A stretch of DNA of 64,000 bases from DASVTR01 sp033855775 (GTDB lineage: Bacteria > Acidobacteriota > Blastocatellia > Pyrinomonadales > Pyrinomonadaceae), in NCBI GenBank assembly GCA_033855775.1, contig JAWVFT010000141.1, positions 1-64,000 of the forward strand, read 5' to 3'. Both the position numbers and the translations under genes were made by a program. The notes beneath the pieces were generated by a model. That model saw nothing but the letters and a program-made list of their open reading frames with translations. It made no database searches and had not been told where the DNA came from. This document shows positions 1 through 8,712 of this stretch, piece by piece. Position 1 is the stretch's first letter, and each line of letters opens with the position of its first letter.

Positions 1-37
1 CCTTGATGGATTCGACGGCGCATGAGCGAAGCCGCTT

Positions 38-961
38 TTATTCAAACGGAGAGAACTTCGCTCGCTCGCCCTTGATGCTCCGCGGCCAGATTTTGATGCG
101 TGTGAACGGGTCGAGCGCGGTCATCAATTCCGTGGCGGTCTGGTATCTGTCGCGCGGGTCTGGCGCGAGACAGCGCTTGATGATGGCGGCCAGAGAGCGC
201 GGCGTCTTGCCGCTGGCGATGCGGAGCGTGGGCGGCTTGGCCGCGAGTTGCGGATAACGCCGCTCAAGCGGAATGAGGCGGTCGTGCCTGTCTTCACCAG
301 CGGGGAAGGGACGCGCGCCCGCGATGAGTTCAAAGAGGAGCAGCCCCAATCCGTAAACATCTGTGGCGGGCGTCAAAGGCTCGCGGCGGATTTGTTCCGG
401 GGCAAGATATTGCGGCGTGCCGGAGTGGTCGGGAGGTCGTCGCCCGCTGCGCCACTTCCAGACGACGCCGAAGTCGAGCAGCACCGGGCGACCCGCGCGC
501 AGGATGATGTTTGAAGGCTTCAAGTCGCGATGGATGAAGCCCCGGCGATGAGCTTCCGCGAGAGCGCCGCCGACGTGCTGCGCGATGCGGACGGCGTGGT
601 CTGTCTTCAGTCTGCCCGCGCGCCTGAGCACGTCGCGCAACGTCTCTTCGCCAACGTGCTCAAGCAGCAGGTAAGGGAGCCGCGCTTTCATCTCTTGAGC
701 GATGAGACGCACGATGCCCGGATGATTGAGCCTTGCGAGCGCGTCGCCTTCGGCGCGCAGGAGGCCGCGCCATTTCGCGTCGCCTTCGTCAGCCGGGCGC
801 AGTCGCTTGCAGACGAGCGGCGCTTGAAGAAGATGATGCCAGACGGCGAAGAGGTCTGCGTTCATGCCGTGGGAAATCAGATAGGCGATGGTGAAATCGT
901 CTATGCGCGTTCCGGCCTGTGGCTCTCGAAGCCGCGCCGTGCTGGAAGCTGGAACATTCAT
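38..961 (-). CDS. Serine/threonine protein kinase (PknB-like), soluble
   Basis: This 307-residue protein is a Hanks-type kinase that would phosphorylate Ser/Thr residues in the cytoplasm. It shows the lysine in VCKRL (K52), the catalytic loop HRDLKPSN (H144-N151), the LDFG metal site (D163) and the activation-segment end YLAPEQ. The glycine loop is degenerate (ISHGMNADLFAV rather than GxGxxG), so ATP binding may be atypical or weak. There is no transmembrane segment or PASTA or other sensor domain, only the catalytic domain with a short basic tail. The kinase assignment is firm; substrate and signal are unknown. It is followed upstream on the same strand by a small disordered protein gene. 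Confidence 0.9.
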   Translation of the reverse strand: MNVPASSTARLREPQAGTRIDDFTIAYLISHGMNADLFAVWHHLLQAPLVCKRLRPADEGDAKWRGLLRAEGDALARLNHPGIVRLIAQEMKARLPYLLLEHVGEETLRDVLRRAGRLKTDHAVRIAQHVGGALAEAHRRGFIHRDLKPSNIILRAGRPVLLDFGVVWKWRSGRRPPDHSGTPQYLAPEQIRREPLTPATDVYGLGLLLFELIAGARPFPAGEDRHDRLIPLERRYPQLAAKPPTLRIASGKTPRSLAAIIKRCLAPDPRDRYQTATELMTALDPFTRIKIWPRSIKGERAKFSPFE

Positions 962-1076
962 CCGTTGGAAGATACAAGAAGAGCGCGAACCGGTCTATCG
1001 AAAGAACGATTCGCGCTTGCTTCTCTGTCACTGACTTGTTGCTGGCCTGTTGTCAATAACCGCTTAACTTTCGACT

Positions 1077-1262
1077 TCAGCCGCCGGACTCTTTTTCGCT
1101 ATCCTCGGAACTGTTATCCTGTCCCAAGCCCTGTCCGGCGACGCCTTCCTGTGTCCCTTGCTCGCCGGGGCGCGGCGGATGCCCGTCGCCGGTGGTCGAA
1201 TACGTGTCCTGCCCGCTTGTTTTATCTTGCGGGAAGCCGCCTTCATTTTGTTCGTCTGCCAT
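1077..1262 (-). CDS. Small disordered acidic/Gly-rich protein, unknown function
   Basis: A 61-residue hydrophilic protein beginning MADEQNEGGF and ending SEDSEKESGG. It is rich in Gly, Gln, Glu, Asp, Ser and Thr and has no hydrophobic core, so it is probably intrinsically disordered. The start was chosen at the second of two close ATGs because an AAGGAG ribosome site lies 9 bases ahead of it; the first ATG would be too close. The good ribosome site is the main evidence that the gene is real. I do not recognise a family. It lies between the phosphate transporter gene and the kinase gene, all on the minus strand. Confidence 0.55.
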   Translation of the reverse strand: MADEQNEGGFPQDKTSGQDTYSTTGDGHPPRPGEQGTQEGVAGQGLGQDNSSEDSEKESGG

Positions 1263-1390
1263 TATCATCGTCTCCTTTGGTTAAGTAACAGCACAAGGAT
1301 TTTACAGCGCGTGAGACTGAAACTTCTTGTCGGCGAGGTCAAGTGTTCGTTACAACTTTGCTGAAGGGCTACGCGCCTTCGTCTTGAGCT

Positions 1391-2437
1391 TTAGCGCGCG
1401 AGCAGGCTGTGAATCATTTCGATGACGAAGTATGAGATGGCGGCGATGGTGGCGGCGACCGGAATCGTCAGCACCCAGGCCCAGACGATGCGCCCGGCCA
1501 CACCCCACTTGACGGCAGACAAACGACGCGTCGCGCCGACGCCGACAATCGCGCCCGTGATGGTATGAGTCGTGGAAACGGGAATGCCCGCCAGCGTCGC
1601 TCCGAAGAGCGTCAGCGCGCCGCCCGTCTCCGCGCAGAAGCCGCCGACGGGCCTCAGCTTGGTAATCTTCGAGCCCATCGTATGCACGATGCGCCAGCCG
1701 CCGGAGAGCGTGCCGAGGCCAATCGCGGCGTGCGCCGTCAACACGACCCATAAAGGAATGTCGGGCAGTTGGCCGCCCGGCCCGGCGGTCATCAGCCCGC
1801 CCGACACGAGCACGATGGTAATGATGCCCATCGTCTTCTGCGCGTCGTTGCCGCCGTGGCCGAGCGAGTAGGCGGCGGCTGAGAGCAGTTGGCCGCGCCG
1901 GAAAGTTTTGTCCACGCGGCTCGGCGACCACTTGCGGCAAATCCAGTAGACCGCGACCATCAACCCAAAGCCGAGCGTCATCCCGATGAGCGGCGAAGCG
2001 ATGATGAACGTGATGGTCTTAATCCAACCTTCGGGTTTGAGCAGGCCGCTGAAGCCTCTGTAGGCGGCGATGGCCGCGCCCGCGTAAGCTCCGACCAGCG
2101 CGTGCGAACTCGAAGTCGGAAGGCCCAGGTACCAAGTGATTAAGTTCCAGATGACCGCTCCCAAAAGCGCGGCCAGCAGGACGTAGAGGCGCAGGTCGGC
2201 CTGCACCAGATTGATGTTGACCATATCGCCGCCGATGGTCTTGGCGACGCGCGTGCCGAGGATGGCGAAGGCGACGAAGTTGAAGAAGGCCGCCCAGATG
2301 ACGGCCAGCCCCGGCGACAGCACGCGCGTCGAAACGACCGTCGCAATCGAGTTGGCCGCATCGTGAAAGCCGTTGATGTAATCAAAGACGAGCGCGACCG
2401 TGATAATCAGGATGACGAAGGCTAGGTTGCTGGTCAT
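1391..2437 (-). CDS. pit: Inorganic phosphate transporter, PiT family
   Basis: A 348-residue inner-membrane protein with about ten hydrophobic segments, of the PiT family of metal-phosphate/H+ or Na+ symporters. It carries the family signature GFHDAANSIAT near residue 25, and the duplicated PiT motif appears as LPTSSSHALVGA in the N-terminal half and IPVSTTHTITGAIVG in the C-terminal half. It lies 91 bases downstream of a DUF47 (PhoU-like) gene on the same strand; that pairing is a classic low-affinity phosphate uptake module. The family is certain. The exact coupling ion cannot be read from the sequence. Confidence 0.95.
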   Translation of the reverse strand: MTSNLAFVILIITVALVFDYINGFHDAANSIATVVSTRVLSPGLAVIWAAFFNFVAFAILGTRVAKTIGGDMVNINLVQADLRLYVLLAALLGAVIWNLITWYLGLPTSSSHALVGAYAGAAIAAYRGFSGLLKPEGWIKTITFIIASPLIGMTLGFGLMVAVYWICRKWSPSRVDKTFRRGQLLSAAAYSLGHGGNDAQKTMGIITIVLVSGGLMTAGPGGQLPDIPLWVVLTAHAAIGLGTLSGGWRIVHTMGSKITKLRPVGGFCAETGGALTLFGATLAGIPVSTTHTITGAIVGVGATRRLSAVKWGVAGRIVWAWVLTIPVAATIAAISYFVIEMIHSLLAR

Positions 2438-2528
2438 AGCAAGGTCAGGAGCCGGAAGCTCTTGAGTCTGGATTCAGCCGCGAGACTTTCAAGGGCAACT
2501 GATTCCAGACTTCAGGCTTGAGACTTTA

Positions 2529-3152
2529 TCAAGTGTGTTTGATGATGACGCTTTCGATGATGTTGGCGACGTTTTCGCAGCGGTCAACGGCGGCTTCGAG
2601 CTTTTCGTAAATGTCTTTCCACTTGATGACGTGCAGCGCGTCGGTCGCGTTGTGGAAAAGCTCCGCGACGGCGGTGTGATACGTTTCGTCGCCCTCGTTT
2701 TCAAGGCGGTGCAGTTCGACGAGGCGCGGCGTGATGCCGTTGGGCCGCTCCAGCGTCTTGACGACTTCGTGCAACTCGACGGACATGCGCTGGATGACAT
2801 CGGCGAAGTGAACAGCATGAGGCGTGCTTTCATGCACGTCGTACATGACCATCGTGCGGGCCGCGTCGTCAATCAAGTCAACGATGTCGTCGAGCGCGCC
2901 TGAGAGCATGTAGATGTCTTCGCGGTCAAAAGGCGTGATGAAGGATTTGTTGAGGCGCGTCGAGACGGTGTGCGTCAGGTCGTCGCATTCGTGCTCAATA
3001 TCCTTAATCCGTTTGACGTAGCGCGAATAGTCGCCCTTCTTATCGCCGAGCATTTCGACGAGCGCACCCGCTGCGTCGTAGATATACGAAGTCATCTGAG
3101 AGAAGAGGGCAAAGTATTGCTCTTCCTTCGGCAGAAAATTGAAGAGTCCCAT
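2529..3152 (-). CDS. DUF47 (PhoU-like) Pit accessory protein
   Basis: A 207-residue, all-helical, charged protein beginning MGLFNFLPKEEQYFALF, the typical start of DUF47/TIGR00153 proteins, which are distant PhoU relatives. It carries PhoU-type acid-rich segments (for example DIEHECDDLTH and RLENEGDETY) that in PhoU bind metal clusters. It sits directly upstream of the PiT transporter on the same strand and probably modulates its activity. Length is normal for the family. A promoter-like pair of boxes lies upstream at 3200-3229. Confidence 0.92.
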   Translation of the reverse strand: MGLFNFLPKEEQYFALFSQMTSYIYDAAGALVEMLGDKKGDYSRYVKRIKDIEHECDDLTHTVSTRLNKSFITPFDREDIYMLSGALDDIVDLIDDAARTMVMYDVHESTPHAVHFADVIQRMSVELHEVVKTLERPNGITPRLVELHRLENEGDETYHTAVAELFHNATDALHVIKWKDIYEKLEAAVDRCENVANIIESVIIKHT

Positions 3153-3199
3153 GCTGGTGTTTCGACTCCGCGAGAGTGGATTGCTGTAAGAGAAAAGGC

Positions 3200-3229
3200 A
3201 CTATAGTCGAACCCGGCGGGCATTGTCTA
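3200..3229 (-). promoter_or_regulatory. Predicted promoter of the DUF47-pit unit
   Basis: Read on the minus strand, TAGACA is followed after 18 bases by TATAGT, about 50 bases ahead of the DUF47 start codon. This is a fair sigma-70 type match by eye; no other support. Confidence 0.4.
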
Positions 3230-3269
3230 TATGAAATCCGAAGGCGAGCCGGGCAGGCGAAAGAAGTGA

Positions 3270-3311
3270 GGGGACAGAAGGCCGACTTTTGCTAGTCGGC
3301 CTTCTGTCCCC
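3270..3311 (-). terminator. Strong inverted repeat, likely terminator of the DUF4394 gene
   Basis: A perfect 17-bp inverted repeat (arms 3270-3286 and 3295-3311, arm GGGGACAGAAGGCCGAC) with an 8-base loop. It lies 40 bases beyond the stop of the large secreted protein gene at 3352 and before the DUF47-pit promoter. No clear T tract follows, so it may act as a bidirectional or factor-assisted terminator. Confidence 0.6.
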
Positions 3312-3351
3312 TTGTTGGTTTCAAGCGATAACGACGAAAGCGTGGCTTCGC

Positions 3352-6300
3352 TTAATCGTTATCGGTGATGGTGATGGTGTAGGGATTCGACGTTCCAAAG
3401 GTGAATCCGTTCGACGCGTTGCTGAGCAGGATGCTGAAAGTCTCGCTGCTCTCGGCGACCGCGTTGTCGATGATTGGCACGTTGAACGTCTTGGTGGTTT
3501 CGCCGGGGTTGAAGAAGAGCGTCCCCGATGTCGTCGTGTAGTCGGAGCCTGCGGTCGCCGTGCCGTCCTGCGTTGTGTAGCTGACGGAAGCGGAACTGCT
3601 GGTGTCGCCGGAGCGAGTGACGGTGACGGTGACGCTGCCCGCGTTCTCGGCCACGCTGGTCGGCGTCACGTTGTTGACCGCAACCGTGCCCGCCGGAGCG
3701 ATGGCGATGCCGAGGATGGCTTCCGTCCCGCCAATCTGCCCGATTAAAGTGGCCTGACCCGTCGAGAGATTAATCGAGTAGAGGCTGCTGAACCCGCCGC
3801 TGGCCGGTTGCAGCGCGGCGTAGGCGGCGTTGTTGGCTGCCGCGATGTCGAAGCCGACGACATCAGAGGTGTTGAAGCCGAGCGAGCCGACAGTGAATAG
3901 CTGCCCTGTGTTGGGACTGGTCGGCGAACCGTTCGGGCTGCCCTGCGTCACCAGCGTGTCTAGGTTCGAGTCAATATCGTAGAGCGTCGTGCTGGTCGCT
4001 CCACTGAAGTTATTGGTATAGGCCGCGCCGACGGCGTTCGGATTCTGCCCGAAGTTCGGGTCGCCCGCAGCGTAAGTAAGATTCGTGTCCGTGCCCGCCA
4101 GCGTGCCGTTGTTCGGATTGACGCGGACGTTTTGATCCGCATCGTTGATAACGCGGATGCGGTCAGCGGTCGGGTTGAAGTCGAAGCCATACGAACTGCC
4201 GGTGAGACTGGCCGGTGAGCCAACGAAGGTGGCCGCTCCGGTCGTCGAGTCAATCGACACGACGCGATTGAAGTTGGTGTAGCCGTAAAGCAGGCCGTTG
4301 GCCGGGCGATAGTCAATGGCTAAGACAGCCTCGCCGCCGAGCAATCCTGTAATCGGCGTCGCGGACGAAACTGAGCCGGGGCTATTGGAGTTGAACCGGA
4401 CGAGCCTGTTGCCCGTCGTCAAGCCGATGATAGTCGGCGCCTGGATAGTGCTGACCGACATAGCGCGGATGGACGTGGCGCTGCTGCCGATTTGTCCGAC
4501 GAGGGTTGCCGCGCCGGTCGTCAGATTAATCGTGTACAGGCTCGACGCGTTCGTGACATCCGAGAGCGTCGCGTAGGCGATACCGCTTTGGCCGGAGATG
4601 TCGAAGCCGACGAGATTGCTTGTGTTCACGCCGAGCGGGCCGACAGTGTTCAGCGTCCCGTTGTTCGGCGGATTCTGCGTCGTCAGAATGTCGAGGCCAG
4701 AATCAATGTCGTAGAGCGTCGTGGTCGTCGCGCCCGCGAAGTTATTGCTGTAGGCCACGCCGGTCACGGTCGGGTCCTGCCCGAAGTTCGGGTCGCCCGC
4801 GGCATACGCTAGATTCGGGTCGGTGGCGGCGGTTGCGCCCGTGTCCGGGTTGACGCGGGCATTCTGGTCTGTGTCGTTGACGATGCGGATACGGTCAACC
4901 GTCGGGTTGAAGTCGAACCCGTACTCGTTGCCGAGGAGCGAGTTTGGCGAGCCGACGACGGTGGCCGCGCCTGTCGTCGTGTTAATGGTGACGATGCGGT
5001 TGTAGCCGGTGAAGCCGTAGAGTTGGCCGGTCGCGGGCCGAAAGTCTATGCCGATGATGGCTTCGCCGTTAATCAAACCTGTAATCGGCACGCTGCTCAG
5101 AATAAGGCCCGGTCGCCCGGCGTTGAACGACACTAATTGATTAGCCGTCGTCACGCCGAAGATGGTCGGCGGCAAGACGGGGCTGATGGCAAGGCCGCGC
5201 AGCGAAGTCGTGCTGCTTCCGACTTGACCGACGAGCGTAGCGTTGCCGTTCGTCAGGTTAATCGTGTAGAGGCTCGTTACATTAAACGCATCCGAGAGCG
5301 TCGCGTAGGCGATGCCGGTGTTGCCCGAAATATCGAAGCCGACGAGATTGTTCGTGCTCACGCCGAGCGAGCCGACGGTGAACAGTTGCCCGCTGTTGGG
5401 ACTGGTCGGCGAACCGTTCGGCGAGCCTTGCGTCACCAGCACGTCGAGGCCAGAGTCAATATCGTAGAGCGTTGTGCTCGTCGCTCCGCTGAAGTTGTTG
5501 GTGTAGGCCGCGCCAGTGACGGTCGGGTCGTTGCCGAAGAACGGGTCGCCCGGCGCGTAGGCCAGATTGGTGTCCGTCCCGGCTGTCGCGCCCGTGTCAG
5601 GATTGATGCGCGCATTCTGGTTGGTGTCGTTAACGATGCGGATGCGGTCGACCGTCGGGTTGAAGTCAAACCCGTACTCGTTGCCGCCAAGCGAATTGGG
5701 CACGCCGACTAATGTTGCCGCGCCCGTCAAAGGGTCGAGCGTGACGATGCGGTTATAGCTGGTGAAGCCGGAGAGTTGCCCGTTGGCGGGCCGGAAGTCT
5801 ATGCCGAGGACGATTTCGCCGCCGAGCAAGCCCGTGATGGCTACGTCTCTCAGGATGACGCTCGGCGCGTTGGTGTTGAAGGTGACGAGACGGTTGCTGG
5901 TAGTCAGGCCGACGGCGGTTTCCGAAGCCTGATTCATGCACGATGCGGGCGTTGAGGTGGACACACGAAGCTCTGTGCCGTTGGCGGGAAGTGTCCCCGT
6001 GCTGCCGCCGCCGAAGAAGCTGAAATAGCGATTCGCGCCACGGTCGCCGAATTGATTCTCGGCCCCGACCGTCAGCCCGTTGTTGTTGCCCGCTCCCGAA
6101 ATCGGGCCGTAAGGATAAGTGATGTCCTCAACCGGACTGGGGTCGCCGAGGATGCCAATCCAGATTTGGAAGTTGACGGTATCCGTCGTGCTGAAATATC
6201 TGACGGCTTCCCAGTCGAGCACAATCCATGTATTGGTTCCATCGGTCAAGGTGGCGATACGCAGCGCGCCGCCCGATGCTGGATTAAGGTCAGTCCAAAA

Positions 6301-6834
6301 CGGAGCGAGCACGTTGTTGGGCCGGGTTGGGTTCGGGAATAACTGGTTGACGAACGTGTTGTCGTCGGTGTTGTTGCCGCCGCCGACAATCGCATAGCCG
6401 TTGCTGGAAATCCCGATTGATGTCCAGGTCTGACCGGCGTAGCTGAACGCCGGAGTAGTGAAGTTAGTCACGCTGTCATCGGTCACTCCGGCGATGGCAG
6501 GCACGCCGAACGCCGACAGCGGCAGGTATCCAGCCGGAGACGTTCCCGGCGCGATGGTGACTTCGGGCGAGCAGGCCGCCACTAATTGTGGGGCGTTGAT
6601 AGCCATGCGCTCGTCTATCCCTTTTTTGAGGATTGCTTCTTTGTCGGCGGCGCTCAACACAATCGTGTTGGTCGGGCTGAGCGGAGTCGCCGTAAATTTA
6701 TTCCGCGCGGATTTCTGCGCCTGTGCCGACCCAAGCGCAACGAAGATGATGGCGATGGCCGTCAAGAGGAACGCGATGCGACGACCACGCGGACAAGAGG
6801 ACATATTCCGATGATTGTAAGATGGTTGAATCAT
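3352..6834 (-). CDS. Large secreted protein: three DUF4394 repeats plus Calx-beta
   Basis: A 1160-residue exported protein. Residues about 12-40 form a signal peptide ending AQAQ. Residues about 90-300 form an extracellular beta domain (FWTDLNP, WIVLDWE). Three tandem DUF4394 units of about 245 residues follow (DNA roughly 5920-5165, 5165-4440 and 4440-3680), each with YGFDFNPTVDRIRIVND-like and TTLYDIDS motifs. A C-terminal Calx-beta domain (about residues 1050-1160) ends in TITITDND. Calx-beta domains usually bind calcium and occur in surface adhesins; the role of DUF4394 is unknown. AAAGG lies 8 bases before the chosen ATG; an internal ATG at 6804 is an alternative. The unusually long leader upstream is listed separately. 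Confidence 0.85.
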   Translation of the reverse strand: MIQPSYNHRNMSSCPRGRRIAFLLTAIAIIFVALGSAQAQKSARNKFTATPLSPTNTIVLSAADKEAILKKGIDERMAINAPQLVAACSPEVTIAPGTSPAGYLPLSAFGVPAIAGVTDDSVTNFTTPAFSYAGQTWTSIGISSNGYAIVGGGNNTDDNTFVNQLFPNPTRPNNVLAPFWTDLNPASGGALRIATLTDGTNTWIVLDWEAVRYFSTTDTVNFQIWIGILGDPSPVEDITYPYGPISGAGNNNGLTVGAENQFGDRGANRYFSFFGGGSTGTLPANGTELRVSTSTPASCMNQASETAVGLTTSNRLVTFNTNAPSVILRDVAITGLLGGEIVLGIDFRPANGQLSGFTSYNRIVTLDPLTGAATLVGVPNSLGGNEYGFDFNPTVDRIRIVNDTNQNARINPDTGATAGTDTNLAYAPGDPFFGNDPTVTGAAYTNNFSGATSTTLYDIDSGLDVLVTQGSPNGSPTSPNSGQLFTVGSLGVSTNNLVGFDISGNTGIAYATLSDAFNVTSLYTINLTNGNATLVGQVGSSTTSLRGLAISPVLPPTIFGVTTANQLVSFNAGRPGLILSSVPITGLINGEAIIGIDFRPATGQLYGFTGYNRIVTINTTTGAATVVGSPNSLLGNEYGFDFNPTVDRIRIVNDTDQNARVNPDTGATAATDPNLAYAAGDPNFGQDPTVTGVAYSNNFAGATTTTLYDIDSGLDILTTQNPPNNGTLNTVGPLGVNTSNLVGFDISGQSGIAYATLSDVTNASSLYTINLTTGAATLVGQIGSSATSIRAMSVSTIQAPTIIGLTTGNRLVRFNSNSPGSVSSATPITGLLGGEAVLAIDYRPANGLLYGYTNFNRVVSIDSTTGAATFVGSPASLTGSSYGFDFNPTADRIRVINDADQNVRVNPNNGTLAGTDTNLTYAAGDPNFGQNPNAVGAAYTNNFSGATSTTLYDIDSNLDTLVTQGSPNGSPTSPNTGQLFTVGSLGFNTSDVVGFDIAAANNAAYAALQPASGGFSSLYSINLSTGQATLIGQIGGTEAILGIAIAPAGTVAVNNVTPTSVAENAGSVTVTVTRSGDTSSSASVSYTTQDGTATAGSDYTTTSGTLFFNPGETTKTFNVPIIDNAVAESSETFSILLSNASNGFTFGTSNPYTITITDND
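3680..5920 (-). repeat. Three tandem DUF4394-coding units of about 740 bp
   Basis: The coding sequence repeats three times with high similarity: segments such as GFDFNPTVDRIRIVND, TTLYDID and LVGFDIS recur at constant spacing. This is internal gene amplification. The copies differ mostly by synonymous or conservative changes, so recombination between them is possible. Confidence 0.8.
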
Positions 6835-7316
6835 GTTTTGAACCTTTCATGCTCATCGGTGGAGAAGAGTCTCGACCGATGCCGTTAATCTGCTTGACCT
6901 TATCCATCGGGCAGCAGTGATGAAAAAGGCCGAGTTGGAAGGAAGCAAAAGAAGCTGACGACACACGCCAACGTCAAGCGGCGGGGCGATGCCCGTTCTC
7001 GTTTCTTAGCCAGTCAGAACTGCGTCTGGAAACTTCAGATGGCCTCCTCTGCTGTCGCCCGCATAGTCGGGCCGGATAGGTTTAACTGCGGAGCCGACGA
7101 CGGCAGCGGCGCTCGATAGCGGCACGACGGCGTGGCAAAAACCCCTCGAATGCTTGAGAAGAACCGGGTCGCCGCTACGAATCAAAAAGGGCCAGACCGT
7201 AGGAAGCGACAAGCGAATTGGCGATGCCTTTGCTGGAAACTACGAGCCAGCAGGCTCTTTCGGTTTTCGCCTCTGGCAGGCGAAGCAAAGGCAGTTTTCG
7301 CTGACGAATGCGCGCA
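6835..7316 (-). promoter_or_regulatory. Long structured leader / possible ncRNA upstream of the DUF4394 gene
   Basis: No convincing gene lies in 6835-7609. On the minus strand a TATAAT box (7317-7322) would start an RNA of about 480 bases ahead of the DUF4394 gene. Its 5' part (7225-7293) can fold as a closed three-way junction: 7225-7231 with 7287-7293, 7232-7236 with 7247-7251, and 7266-7272 with 7278-7284. I compared it from memory with c-di-GMP, TPP, cobalamin, ydaO, tmRNA, SRP and RNase P RNAs and found no clear match. The short reading frames here have no ribosome sites or recognisable content. Confidence 0.35.
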
Positions 7317-7322
7317 TTATAG
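7317..7322 (-). promoter_or_regulatory. TATAAT -10 box candidate
   Basis: A perfect TATAAT on the minus strand upstream of the structured leader. A good -35 box at standard spacing is not visible (GAAACG at 17 bases), so this is a weak single-box call. Confidence 0.25.
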
Positions 7323-7609
7323 ACGACAATGCTGCTTTCGTTTCTCAATTTTGTGTGTCGAAATCAAAATGCTGACGAAGCCGTCTAGCAATATTGCCGT
7401 CGCCTTCGAGAAAACCTTTGAGGCTGCCCGGTCGCGCTGCCCCGGTCGGAACCGTCTTGTCGAGGCCATGCGCTTCGTCGTATGCTCTGACCTTCATGCA
7501 GCGAACGCCATCAGCCATCTCAGGTTCCGGGATGCTGTAGAGACTGAGGACGCTTCTACCCTGAACACGAGATTGAGAATTGAGAGCAAGGAAGAGATTG
7601 ACTGAGCCG

Positions 7610-8593
7610 ATGACGGACAAGCCTTATTTCTCGCAGGTCGTCGAACTGCTGCGGATGGAAGCTGCGGCCATCGCCGCCACCACCGACAGACTTGAGCGCG
7701 GCGAGGTCGAGCGCGCCATTGACCTGCTCGCAGAGTGTCGCGGCAAAGTCGTGCTCGTAGGCGTCGGCAAGTCCGGCAACATCGCCGAAAAGATAGCCGC
7801 CACGCTGACCAGCACGGGGACAGCCGCCGTCTACCTGCATCCGTCCGACGCGCTGCACGGCGGCCTCGGCCTCGTCAACGCGGAAGATGTCGTCGTCGTC
7901 CTCAGCAACAGCGGCGAGACGGATGAAGTCGTGACGATGCTGCCTTACCTGAAGAACCGGCAAGCGCCAATCATCGCGCTGGTCGGCAACCTGCGCTCGA
8001 CGCTGGCCAGAAGCGCGGCGGTTGTGCTGGACGCTTCCGTTGATCAGGAAGCCTGCCCGCTCAATCTCGCCCCGACCACCAGCACGACCGTCGCGCTGGC
8101 TCTCGGCGACGCGCTCGCCATGACCTTGATGCAGGTCAAGGGACTGACGCCCGACGATTTCGCGCTTAATCATCCGGCGGGCCGCATCGGCAAGCGACTG
8201 ACCTTGCGCGTCACAGACCTGATGCACAGCGGCGCGGAAAATCCGCTTATCAAGACGGATGCGCCGTGGCTCGAAGTCATCGCGGGCATCAGTCGCGGCG
8301 GCCTCGGCGCGGTCAACGTCGTGGACGACGCGGGCCGTCTCGCGGGGATTATCACAGACGGCGATTTGCGCCGCTCGCTCCAACAAATCGAACACGCAGA
8401 TTTGGAGAACCTGCGCGGCGGGGCCATCATGACGCGCAATCCTGTCGTCGCCGCGCCCGACTTGCTGGCCTACGACGCGCTGCGCTTGATGGAAGACCGG
8501 CCATCGCAGATTTCCGTCCTCCCCGTCGTTGACGACGAACGCATCTGCGTCGGCCTCATCAGGCTGCACGACATCGTTCGCAGCGGACTTTAA
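7610..8593 (+). CDS. kdsD: Arabinose-5-phosphate isomerase (Kdo biosynthesis)
   Basis: A 327-residue enzyme that converts ribulose 5-phosphate to arabinose 5-phosphate, the first step to Kdo for LPS core. The N-terminal SIS domain contains VGVGKSGNIAEKIAATLTSTG, the HPSDALHGGLG active-site region and the SNSGETDE phosphosugar loop. Two CBS domains follow from about residue 205 (TDLMHSG, GIITDGDLRR, IMTRNPV). Length matches E. coli KdsD (328). ATG at 7610 was preferred; in-frame TTG codons at 7580 and 7598 lie nearer an AAGGAAG box and cannot be excluded. With lpxC nearby it shows that the cell makes an LPS outer membrane. Confidence 0.93.
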   Translation: MTDKPYFSQVVELLRMEAAAIAATTDRLERGEVERAIDLLAECRGKVVLVGVGKSGNIAEKIAATLTSTGTAAVYLHPSDALHGGLGLVNAEDVVVVLSNSGETDEVVTMLPYLKNRQAPIIALVGNLRSTLARSAAVVLDASVDQEACPLNLAPTTSTTVALALGDALAMTLMQVKGLTPDDFALNHPAGRIGKRLTLRVTDLMHSGAENPLIKTDAPWLEVIAGISRGGLGAVNVVDDAGRLAGIITDGDLRRSLQQIEHADLENLRGGAIMTRNPVVAAPDLLAYDALRLMEDRPSQISVLPVVDDERICVGLIRLHDIVRSGL

Positions 8594-8599
8594 AAAGCC

Positions 8600-8692
8600 A
8601 TGGATGAGAGCGCGGGGATTTGGGATGAAGCAGAGACTATTCAAGACGAATAGCCGCGCCTTCATCCTTCATCCACGCGCTCTCATCGCTAC
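8600..8692. repeat. Dispersed intergenic hairpin element (GATGAGAGCG family)
   Basis: GATGAGAGCGCG near 8604 faces CGCGCTCTCATC near 8677, with inner pairing around ACTATTC-AAGAC-GAATAG. Related sequence occurs in inverse orientation at 55745-55815 (shared ATTCAAGACGAA and CTCATCCTTC). It fills the gap between kdsD and the following gene. It may fold in RNA and attenuate read-through. Confidence 0.6.
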
Positions 8693-8712
8693 TTTACGGG
8701 AGATTAAAATTA

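Noticed and set aside
6960..7300. tmRNA, SRP RNA, RNase P RNA or c-di-GMP/ydaO riboswitch
   Set aside because: The diagnostic core sequences of these RNAs as I know them are not present on either strand; kept only as an unassigned structured region.
7132..7605. Open frame of 157 residues in the gap before kdsD
   Set aside because: No ribosome site, Cys/Arg-rich composition typical of chance frames in GC-rich DNA, and overlap with the structured leader on the other strand.
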